Assembly: GCA_015180985.1 (NCBI GenBank)
Contig: CP054185.1
Span: 2,851,225-2,915,224 of the forward strand
Direction: 5' to 3'
Source: Flammeovirgaceae bacterium
GTDB taxonomy: Bacteria > Bacteroidota > Bacteroidia > Cytophagales > Cyclobacteriaceae
DNA length: 64,000 nt
The notes under the pieces were generated by a model. The model was given only the letters and a program-made list of their open reading frames with translations. It was not told the origin of the DNA and made no database searches. This document shows positions 35,195 through 42,551 of the stretch, in pieces (the stretch's first letter is position 1; every line of letters starts with the position of its first letter). The translations under genes and the position numbers were made by a program.

Positions 35195-36594
35195 GACACT
35201 GCCTAATTAAGTGTGTAAGTGCTGGGTAACGACTAAGCAACTGCGTAAAGGTTTTATATTTTGCATCTGCCTTCGAAGATAGTTAAAAATTGATTTACGA
35301 TTAGTGGCCAGTTTCTCACGGGCAAGGTCCATTTTTTGGTGATCTCCCGTAAAGCCAGGTACACCGCTTTCACCACCGCCTGGTCGTCAGGGAACGAAAG
35401 TTTGTTGTTGGTATACTTGCGGATTTTTCCGTTGAGATTTTCGATAATGTTCGTGGTATAGATCAGCGTTCGGATTTCGATCGGATAATCGAAGAAGTGC
35501 GTGAGGTTATCCCAATTCGTTTTCCACGACTTGATAGCATGCGGATATTTTTTGCCCCATGTTACTTCAAGCTGCTCTAAGGCTTGAGCAGCCAGCTCTT
35601 TGTTTGGTGCTCCGTAAACAGTCTTCAAATCGGCTACAAATTGTTTCTTGTCTTTCCAGACAACGTAGCGAAGCGCATTTCTGATCTGATGAACTACACA
35701 AATCTGGGTTACCGATTGGGTAAACACGCTGGTGATTGCATCGGTGAAGCCCTTCAGATTATCGGTGCTGGTGATGAGAATATCTTCCACGCCACGGCTT
35801 TTTAAATCAGTAAGTACACTTATCCAGAATGAAGCACTTTCGCTTTCACCCAGCCACATGCCCAATACTTCCTTAAACCCCTGAGCATTAAGGCCTACGG
35901 CCAGGTAAATGGTTTTGTTGATCACCTTCCCATTCTGCCGGACTTTGAATACGATCCCATCCATCCACACCACAAAGTACACCGATGAAAGAGGCCTGCT
36001 TTGCCACTCCGTTACCAACGTATGTACCCGCGAGGTAACGTTGGAAATAGTGGCATCCGAAACATTCACACCATAGATTTCCCGGATTTGTATTTCAATG
36101 TCGCGTACGCTCATACCCCGGGCATATAAGGAGATGATAATTTCTTCGATGCCTTCTACGAACCGGCTGCGCTTGGGAACCAGGACGGGCTCAAACGTGC
36201 TGTTCCGATCCCGAGGTACTTCTATCTGTAGTTCACCTCGCGTGGTCTTGATGGTCTTACGGGTTTTTCCGTTCCGTGAGTTCCCGGAGTTAATCCCTTC
36301 TGGTGAATGTTTGGCATAGCCCAAATGGCCATCGAGTTCACCTTCCAGCATTTGCTCCATGCCCTTTTTGAAAAGTTCATCGATAAAGCTGTTGAGGTCT
36401 TTCGAATTCTTAAATTGCTTGAGAAACTCAGGGGTGAGCATCTCTTTGAGTAGTGGGTGTTGTTCTTGATTTTCCATGGTAACTGTGTTTAAAGTTAAGT
36501 CTTTAAATGCAACCGATTCGGCTGAAAGTGGTACATTCCACATCCCCTTTCAGCAAGGCCGAATCGGGCCTTTACACAGTTGCTTAGTCGTTAC
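35195..36594 (-). mobile_element. IS256-family insertion sequence, copy 2
   Basis: 1,400 bp, with the same length, orientation and sequence by reading as copy 1 (8798-10197). Flanked by exact 9-bp duplications CCCTTCAAT at 35186-35194 and 36595-36603. It carries the same displaced left inverted repeat 31 bp from its left end. It has split an AraC-type regulator gene. The lack of visible differences between copies suggests recent transposition. Confidence 0.95.
35254..36477 (-). CDS. IS256-family DDE transposase, copy 2
   Basis: 407 residues from ATG 36477; the translation is identical to that of copy 1, with D173, D239 and E346 all present. The same upstream ATG 66 bp away exists and is rejected for the same reason. 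No frameshift or stop, so this copy should be as active as the first. Confidence 0.95.
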   Translation of the reverse strand: MENQEQHPLLKEMLTPEFLKQFKNSKDLNSFIDELFKKGMEQMLEGELDGHLGYAKHSPEGINSGNSRNGKTRKTIKTTRGELQIEVPRDRNSTFEPVLVPKRSRFVEGIEEIIISLYARGMSVRDIEIQIREIYGVNVSDATISNVTSRVHTLVTEWQSRPLSSVYFVVWMDGIVFKVRQNGKVINKTIYLAVGLNAQGFKEVLGMWLGESESASFWISVLTDLKSRGVEDILITSTDNLKGFTDAITSVFTQSVTQICVVHQIRNALRYVVWKDKKQFVADLKTVYGAPNKELAAQALEQLEVTWGKKYPHAIKSWKTNWDNLTHFFDYPIEIRTLIYTTNIIENLNGKIRKYTNNKLSFPDDQAVVKAVYLALREITKKWTLPVRNWPLIVNQFLTIFEGRCKI

Positions 36595-36603
36595 CCCTTC
36601 AAT
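36595..36603. repeat. 9-bp target-site duplication, right of IS copy 2
   Basis: CCCTTCAAT, identical to 35186-35194. Confidence 0.95.
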
Positions 36604-37269
36604 TTTTTTGTAACCAATTTCTCCACTTGGTTTTATTTCTTTGGAAACTAAAACACAAGCGTCAAAACGGATATGTGGTTCTGCTGTTAAGTCGGGATTG
36701 TCGTGAACAATACCAATTGTAACAGGCTTTAATCTTAAAACTAAATGAGTTGCAGCCCAAAACATTAGTCGCTGAAATGAACTGCCAACTTTGTCATACG
36801 AGCCTGTGTGTCGTATGTAAGCAAGGTGCAGGCCGGGTATTGTTTTGATAATTGGACCTTGAACGTTGAGTGAATTTAAGTCAATGTTTTCCTTTTCGTA
36901 CTCGTTTTGTTTGTTTGCCGTAAGCCCTGCAATTGAATTCCGGTATTCTAATGGTGAAAGGCAAAAATAGTCTTTAAATGCTCTTGTAAATGTTTCGTGA
37001 TTTTGATAGCCACAGTCAAACGCAATTTGTCCGATGTCGGTTTGTGAATGTTTAAGTTTTAGAGCTGCTTTTTCAAGTCGAAGTCTTGTCAAAAAGTTTT
37101 TTGTTGTGTCGCCTGTCAGTGATTTGAAAACCCGATGAAAATGGTATTGCGAAAGGTTTGCTTGAGTTGCAATATCTTTTAGTTGAATGTCGGTTGTTGA
37201 ATTACTTTCTATGAATGCAATTGCCTTATTTATACTTTCGAGATAAGAATTTCTGGTGTCTGTTCTCAT
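36595..37269 (-). pseudogene. AraC/GyrI-like regulator, N-terminal fragment
   Basis: First 225 residues of an AraC-family regulator. Residues 10-110 hold the double helix-turn-helix (LKDIATQANLSQYHFHRVFK, IGQIAFDCGYQNHETFTRAF), then a GyrI-like effector domain begins (GPIIKTIPGLHLAYIRHTGS). After IEG the frame enters the IS and stops 14 codons later. The DNA-binding part is complete, so a ligand-blind repressor or activator may still be made. This type of regulator usually senses small hydrophobic molecules or drugs. Confidence 0.88.
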
Positions 37270-37345
37270 TCCGCAAAGATACCATTGTCATTTGATTGTT
37301 TTTTGATGTTTCTTGCTCGTTTCGGGGTCGTCCGACCATTGTCAC

Positions 37346-37473
37346 TAACGGTTTGGCGCCTGGCGCAGTGGCCAATTTCGGTGCACAAAACTGCCAACCC
37401 AGCACTAAAGTTGAGTTGAAAAACTGAACTTGAATTTAAGCACGTCACCCCGCCTGACGCCAAACGCATGTTA
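37346..37473 (+). repeat. Palindromic intergenic element, copy B (cassette-like)
   Basis: 128 bp whose ends pair: TAAC (37346-37349) with GTTA (37470-37473), then, after an unpaired spacer, GTTTGGCG with CGCCAAAC and an imperfect continuation of about 12 bp. Box, unpaired spacer and box ending in TAAC/GTTA resemble the layout of integron attC sites. However the outer bases do not fit the RYYYAAC/GTTRRRY consensus, and no integrase gene is in the window. It lies just upstream of the AraC regulator. Confidence 0.55.
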
Positions 37474-37575
37474 CCAGTAGGCCTTCTGTCTGTCCACCGT
37501 TGCAAACCATTGTCGTTATTGAGTTTCAGCGTCATTGTCTGTGTCGTGTTGGTCTGTGCGGTTGCGTATTTTTTA

Positions 37576-37706
37576 TTTTACTCACGGGTTGTTTAATTCT
37601 TTATGGTGTTCGTGAATGCTTCGCATTTCAGAAGGGAGGAGATTTTTTTTAATTACTCACTTCATAATTGTTTTTCAAGGGTGTTCGTGAACCGTAAACG
37701 GTTTCA
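37576..37706 (+). repeat. Two direct repeats, each ending in a hairpin
   Basis: Copy 1 (37576-37630) and copy 2 (37651-37706) share TTACTCAC, a T-rich middle and GGTGTTCGTGAA, then a hairpin (AATGC-TTC-GCATT in copy 1, AACCGT-AA-ACGGTT in copy 2) and TTTCA. A third hairpin CCCGCC-TGT-GGCGGG follows at 37743-37757. The gene-free stretch 37270-37808 thus holds the cassette-like element B and these repeats and no convincing gene. Confidence 0.6.
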
Positions 37707-37808
37707 ATTTTGTCTGCGTGGGAAAGGTGGAAGCTCTTTTGTCCCGCCTGTGGCGGGAACTTTACACCTACTTGTTTTAAAGCCCATTTATTGAGTTTTG
37801 ATTGATAT

Positions 37809-39620
37809 TTAATTTGGATAAAGTTCATTTGTCAGCATAAATTCATAACCAAATAATATTTCATCTTCTGTAAATTTCTTTTTCTCCTTATGAAATTGAT
37901 AAAAGGATTTTACTAAGGAATTCTTTGAAATCATTGTGTTTGCTATAATCAATTCTTTCCAAGCAAAATACAAGGTTGCCACTATCTCAGTTGTTTGTGT
38001 TTTTTCTTTTCTGAAAAGTTCGATAATCCTATTAATGGTATCAGTCTCTGATTCAAAATAATTGTCGAAGTGTTTTTTATACAACAATGATTTGTCTGTT
38101 TTTCTATAAACTGTTGCTTCTCTTTGCTGACCGTTTATTGAAAAAGTTTTCTTCTCAATTACGAACCATTTATTTTTCGCAAATTCTTGGTCAATCAGGG
38201 TAAGCGTTTTACCATCAAAAGGGCCTGCAGCGAATTTTTTATAATTGGTTTGCAATGCCATTCCGCCTGCTTGTTCAGATAAGTATAACAGCTTCATTAA
38301 TTTTGTGTGTCCAAATGTGGGTTCTTCACACAATTCATGGATAATGTGTGAAGCCAACATCAACTTTCTCAAAAATGCTTGTTGCTTGTTAAGTTCTGGT
38401 TGCACAAGTTTAGGTTCAGGAGTCAAGGCAATAACCTTAGCTTCTTTTTTCTTGCTTACCAACTCCCCCCTAAATGCCTTTTGGCTTAAACTGCCATACA
38501 AATTCTCTAACTCCTGCAAGCTTTGTTGGTATTGGGTTTTGAGGGCTTCTGTTTTTTCTACGATTTGGGCAAATTGGGTTTGGAGTTGGAATGGGGGAAC
38601 AGGAATTTTAAGATTTTCAATAATACCAGAATTCAAATTCTTCATCGTTATTCCTTTAGCCGAATTTTCTAAAACCTTTCTCATTGAAGCAGAGGAAATA
38701 ATGTTGTAGAGAAAAATAGGATTTAATTTCTCTGTTGGTCTTATGAAAATACTGCCCGTTCCGCATAAATAACCATCTTCCTTTTTTGTAACAACTGCAC
38801 ATCTTCCAATTTCGCCACGTCTTCCTAAAACAACATCTCCCGCATGCATCACATATGCAGAAAGTTCTTTCATTTTGCTTTTTGAAATTGTCAATTCAGG
38901 GTCAATTGCAATTTTCCCTTCCCCAATGTGGCTTGGATTTACTAACGGAACGCCATTCTGAACATAATCTTCTCTATGCAACAAACTACCAAAAGGACCT
39001 ATTCTCACTTTTGCGTAATTCTTTAATTCCGATTTATTCCATTTCTTCTCATTCCTCACCGGGTCACCAAACATCTCCAAAAAGGTGCTTTTCAAAAATT
39101 CATCCAGCAGGCGGATGCTTTCTTTGCGTTGGGCTATCAGGTTTTCGGCTTTGCTTAAGAGATTGGCGATGTGGAGTTGGTTCTCTATGCCTTCCAAAAG
39201 AGGAATTTGTAATGCATTTAGTGAGGCAGTATTTAAAGTTGCACCTTTAACCGCAACATTAGAACCAACAAGTTTTGTGTTCTTTAGAGCATAGTATAAG
39301 TATTCAGTTGCAACTTTTGATTTGTCTTTCAGAATAATCCCACAAATCGCTTCATTCGTAAACAAATCCTTTCCTGCAAAAGCAACTTTCCCAATACTTA
39401 ATTTGAAACTCATCAATAGAGTGTCTTTCGGAATCTTTTTACACCCGCATTCGATTACTGCCAAATCTGTAATTTCTTCCTTAGTCGAGCATATGGTTGA
39501 ACTTTTTAAATCAGAAATGCTGACCCAAGAATTTCCTTTTCCCCAATACTTTGCAATTCCTCTTGGAGGTGTTTTGCCTATTTGTATTCTTGCAATATTT
39601 CCTAATTTTTCAAATTTCAT
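37809..39620 (-). CDS. hsdS: Type I restriction-modification specificity subunit with C-terminal extension
   Basis: 603 residues. Two target-recognition domains (about 1-150 and 195-350) are each followed by a conserved helix (ENQLHIANLLSKAENLIAQR; QLQTQFAQIVEKTEALKTQY), the normal HsdS plan that sets the DNA target of the complex. A standard HsdS would end near residue 390 (SLSQKAFRGELV). Here about 210 more residues follow, with HTKLMKLLYLSEQ and KKFAAGPFDGKTL, a pattern like the Panacea/SocA (DUF4065) domain found in antitoxins; this match is by eye only. Its start overlaps the hsdM stop (ATGA). Confidence 0.88.
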   Translation of the reverse strand: MKFEKLGNIARIQIGKTPPRGIAKYWGKGNSWVSISDLKSSTICSTKEEITDLAVIECGCKKIPKDTLLMSFKLSIGKVAFAGKDLFTNEAICGIILKDKSKVATEYLYYALKNTKLVGSNVAVKGATLNTASLNALQIPLLEGIENQLHIANLLSKAENLIAQRKESIRLLDEFLKSTFLEMFGDPVRNEKKWNKSELKNYAKVRIGPFGSLLHREDYVQNGVPLVNPSHIGEGKIAIDPELTISKSKMKELSAYVMHAGDVVLGRRGEIGRCAVVTKKEDGYLCGTGSIFIRPTEKLNPIFLYNIISSASMRKVLENSAKGITMKNLNSGIIENLKIPVPPFQLQTQFAQIVEKTEALKTQYQQSLQELENLYGSLSQKAFRGELVSKKKEAKVIALTPEPKLVQPELNKQQAFLRKLMLASHIIHELCEEPTFGHTKLMKLLYLSEQAGGMALQTNYKKFAAGPFDGKTLTLIDQEFAKNKWFVIEKKTFSINGQQREATVYRKTDKSLLYKKHFDNYFESETDTINRIIELFRKEKTQTTEIVATLYFAWKELIIANTMISKNSLVKSFYQFHKEKKKFTEDEILFGYEFMLTNELYPN

Positions 39621-40961
39621 CTTAGGAGAGATTTTAATTCTGATATACCATTTTGAATTTCGACCTCAATGGTTTCGATTTGTCTTATTATTTCGTTAGG
39701 CTTTTGATAAACTACTTCTTCATAAACATCTTCTTTATACTTTCCAAAACTTAAATCATAGTCATTGTCGATGATTTCTTTTTTAGGAACAAAAAAGTAT
39801 TTCTGCTTTCTATCATTGTCTTTCTTAGCATCTCTTCCTTTGTAACGTTGCACAATGTCGGGCAGGTCGCTTTCTGCAATTTTGTTTCGCTTATCGTCTA
39901 AGGTGTAGCCGTCTGCCTGCATGTCGTAAAACCACACGTTGTTAGTTTCGCCATTTGGTGGTCGGCAGTTTCAGCCCTTCGTTTATATCACCTTTATCAA
40001 TGTTTCCTGTAAAAGGCGGATTCGCCATAATGATGTCGAACTGGCTGTCTTCGTTGTAGCTTTTGCTCAGCGTGTCTTTGTAGTCAATTTTGGGTTCGTC
40101 AATGCCGTGCATCATCATGTTCATCAATCCCAAACGCACCATAGTGGTGTCAATGTCATAACCCACAAAACTCTGGTCGAGTATGGTTTTTACTTTTTGC
40201 GTCAGCACGGCACTGATGGCGGCACGTTCAAAACCGTCTTCGTCTTTGCTCAGTTTTGCAGGGTCTTTTTTTCGCACCAAATCGGTGAGAATGTATTGAT
40301 AAGCTCCCAACAAAAAACCGCCTGTTCCGCAGGCAGGGTCGGCAATGCGTTGTCCCAATTGAGGAGCCACCAGTTCAGCCATCAGTTTAATGATGTGTCG
40401 GGGAGTGCGGAACTGTCCGTTTTTACCTGCCGTGGCTATTTCACTGAGCAGCATTTCATACACATCGCCCTGTATGTCCTGAAAAGCATGGCCGCCTTCG
40501 GTGGCATCTTTTTCAATTTCCTTAAAAATGTCTTCCACAATGTTGATGGCCGAAACCAGCAAACTGGCTTTGGGCATGATGAACACGGCATTGGCCATGT
40601 GTTTGGTGAAAGGCGAAGTTTCTCCGTTCAGTTCTTTCAAAAACGGAAACACTTTCATTTGCACATGCATCAGCATTTCGTCAGCGGGCTTGTGTTTGAA
40701 CACACTCCAACGCAATTCGTTTTTGTCAATGCTTTCGTTGCTGCCCGGTATCTGAAATTTGCCTTTGAAACGGCTCGTGTATTTTTCGCCTGTAAACTCG
40801 GCATCCCTTTCACGTTTGGCTTCCAAATCGTCCAAACGTTTCATAAAAATGAGGTAGGTAATTTGCTCAATGGCGGTTAAAGGATTGGCAATGCCGCCTT
40901 CCCAAAAGTTTTGCCAGAGCTTATCTATCAGTGATTTTAGGGTTGAATTATTTTGCAGCAT
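39617..40961 (-). pseudogene. hsdM: Type I DNA methyltransferase subunit, internal out-of-frame deletion
   Basis: The N-terminal 336 residues are normal HsdM: helical domain, SAM-binding motif DPACGTGG (208-215) and catalytic NPPF (314-317). The frame then runs straight from LKLPTTK into WRN and a stop at 39942. Another frame resumes at GETNNVWFYDMQADGYTLDD, a segment that normally lies some 60-90 residues later, and continues to the natural C-terminus at 39617. So a piece of the methyltransferase core, which usually includes GGTACVIVP-like sequence, is missing and the frame is shifted. The complex can probably neither methylate nor cleave. Confidence 0.85.
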
Positions 40962-40975
40962 ACAATTTTGAATTT

Positions 40976-41092
40976 AATCCTGAAGGGATTTGATGTTTAT
41001 AGAAAATATGAATAGAGGATTTATGCGACCCCGAAGGGGTCGTATGAAAACCTGCAATTTTGGTATTATAAACATTTGACCCTTTCAGGGTC
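40976..41092 (-). repeat. 117-bp palindromic repeat, unit 1
   Basis: Aligned with unit 2 at 41108-41224 over its whole 117 bp, strongest in the first 80. Contains the hairpin GACCCCGAAGGGGTC, a start hairpin AATCC-TGAA-GGATT and an end hairpin GACCC-TTTCA-GGGTC. The units sit directly downstream of the Y1 transposase gene. Confidence 0.8.
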
Positions 41093-41107
41093 GATTTTGT
41101 ATTTTTT

Positions 41108-41224
41108 AATCCCGGAGGGATTCGATGTTTATAGAAAATATGAACAGCGGATTTATGCGACCCCGAGGGGGTCGTATGAATATCGTACAATCCATTTCTA
41201 TGAACATTTGAATCCTTCGGATTC
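41108..41224 (-). repeat. 117-bp palindromic repeat, unit 2
   Basis: Same length and order of hairpins as unit 1: AATCCCGGAGGGATT, then GACCCCGAGGGGGTC, then GAATCCTTCGGATTC. Changes keep the stems paired, which suggests that the folded form matters. It ends 1 bp from the transposase stop. Confidence 0.8.
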
Positions 41225-41225
41225 T

Positions 41226-41690
41226 TTATTCTTCTATCCATTTGAATAAATATTCATCTTTAAAGTCTATTTCAAACTTTCTTAAAAAATCCAGATACTC
41301 ATCTCTGAATGTTTGCTTCTTATGATGCTCCTTTTGATTCATGATGTACTTAATCACTGAATCAATTTGTGAATGACTATATGAAAATGCACCATAACCT
41401 TCCTGCCAATTAAATTTGAATTTTGATAGCTTCTTTTCCTTGATAAACTCGGTTGAGGATTTCTTTACTTCTCTTACCAAATCCGATAAACAACAAGATG
41501 GCCTCATGCCAATTAAAAAATGTATATGGTCGGGCATACCATTTATGGTAAGCATTTTTTGGTCTTTATTTTTAACGATTCCGGAAATATATTTATACAA
41601 CTCTTCTTCCCAGGATGCATGAATCAGACAATCCCTGTTCTGAACAGCAAAGACAACCTGAATATAGATTTGCGAAAAAGTTCCGGGCAT
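41226..41690 (-). CDS. IS200/IS605-type Y1 transposase (REP-associated-like)
   Basis: 154 residues. HUH single-strand transposase: metal-binding HIHFLIG motif near residue 55 (MPDHIHFLIG), catalytic Tyr probably in SVIKYIMNQKEHH near 120, with a typical start MPGTFSQIYIQVVFAVQNR. It nicks and joins single-stranded DNA at hairpin ends. The two palindromic repeats beside it are likely its substrates, as with RAYT/REP pairs. No accessory TnpB. It lies within the hsd locus, between hsdM and the Bro-N gene. Confidence 0.88.
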   Translation of the reverse strand: MPGTFSQIYIQVVFAVQNRDCLIHASWEEELYKYISGIVKNKDQKMLTINGMPDHIHFLIGMRPSCCLSDLVREVKKSSTEFIKEKKLSKFKFNWQEGYGAFSYSHSQIDSVIKYIMNQKEHHKKQTFRDEYLDFLRKFEIDFKDEYLFKWIEE

Positions 41691-41693
41691 GTA

Positions 41694-42551
41694 TTACTTC
41701 TTTTTCTTTTTCGGAATTTTCTTGTCGCCTTCGTTCAATTGCAAGGCAGTTTTTGCATTCAGCGAGGTAACTACCTTTTTTCCTGTTTTTGCTTCCAGTT
41801 CCTTGCGTGCAACCTTTGCTACATTACCGCCTTGCTTTGCGACCTTCTTGCTTTCTTCAAAATCTTTGGGGTTGGTTGCGGCTGAGATGTCTTTTGTGGA
41901 TGCTTCTGCCAGCATGTTCAGAATAAGTTCTGTATTGGTCATGTTATCCCTCAGGTTTTCCTTTTTCAGCCCTTTCAGGATTTTGTATTCTTTGGTGGTT
42001 TTATCACTCCAGGCTTTGGTGATGATGTCGGTAAGCGTAGCAAACTGAACGCCTTCTTTCAAGCCTCTCTTTTTCCATTCGTCTGTTAATTCTTTCCGTA
42101 TCTCAATGCTTTTAAGGCGTTGGTTTATCCAGCTTTCAGAATAACCCAACTTCATGTATTGCTCCAATGCTCTGTCAATGCTTAGTTCAGGGTCTTGCAT
42201 TTCATCCAATCTTTCGGATGCTACCTGAGCCAGCCAAAGTTTAAAGGGTTCTGCTTTGGGCGATGGAATGGATTGAATCAGACGGAAGAGTTGTTCGGTA
42301 TCGGCAACATCGGTTAATCGCATTTTACCATCAGAAGCAGGCATTTTCAACCCGTGACAATTCGTCACGGTTTCATTTCCTTCCTCTTTAAGTCGTTGTT
42401 TTAACTTTCTCCAGTATGCATTGGGGTCAACGCTTTCTGTTAATGCAGCAATTACATCAACAATGGAGATATACCATTTCTCTTTTTCATTGTCCCAAAG
42501 AGAACGCACTTTTTTGTCTTCAAAGATTTTGATATCAGTTTGTTTGCTCAT
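41694..42551 (-). CDS. Bro-N domain protein (DinD-like)
   Basis: 285 residues. The N-terminal Bro-N fold (KIFEDKKVRSLWDNEKEKWYISIVDVIAALTES) and the DinD-like middle (LRLTDVADTEQLFRLIQSIPSPKAEPFKLWLAQVASERLDE, cited in pieces: MRLTDVADTEQLFRLIQSI, KAEPFKLWLAQVA) are clear, and the tail is Lys-rich (KKIPKKKKK). Such proteins are often SOS-induced and are common next to type I restriction genes. Its start overlaps the hsdR stop (ATGA), so it is cotranscribed with hsdR. The biochemical role is not known. Confidence 0.85.
   Translation of the reverse strand: MSKQTDIKIFEDKKVRSLWDNEKEKWYISIVDVIAALTESVDPNAYWRKLKQRLKEEGNETVTNCHGLKMPASDGKMRLTDVADTEQLFRLIQSIPSPKAEPFKLWLAQVASERLDEMQDPELSIDRALEQYMKLGYSESWINQRLKSIEIRKELTDEWKKRGLKEGVQFATLTDIITKAWSDKTTKEYKILKGLKKENLRDNMTNTELILNMLAEASTKDISAATNPKDFEESKKVAKQGGNVAKVARKELEAKTGKKVVTSLNAKTALQLNEGDKKIPKKKKK

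Noticed and set aside
8798-36594. Composite transposon made of the two IS256 copies
   Set aside because: Each copy has its own 9-bp duplication and breaks a separate gene, so they moved independently; the outer flanks do not match (CGTCTTTAC against CCCTTCAAT).
33858-37473. Calling the palindromic elements true attC sites
   Set aside because: The outer heptamers do not fit RYYYAAC/GTTRRRY and no IntI gene is present, so only the general layout is similar; kept as a finding, not as an integron.
37603-37794. 63-residue plus-strand reading frame after hsdS
   Set aside because: Covers the hairpin repeats and shows no protein-like pattern; the repeats explain the sequence better.
40948-41241. 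97-residue minus-strand reading frame over the 117-bp repeats
   Set aside because: It is an open frame produced by the repeat pair (TTPSGSHKS repeated twice) and has no independent support as a gene.
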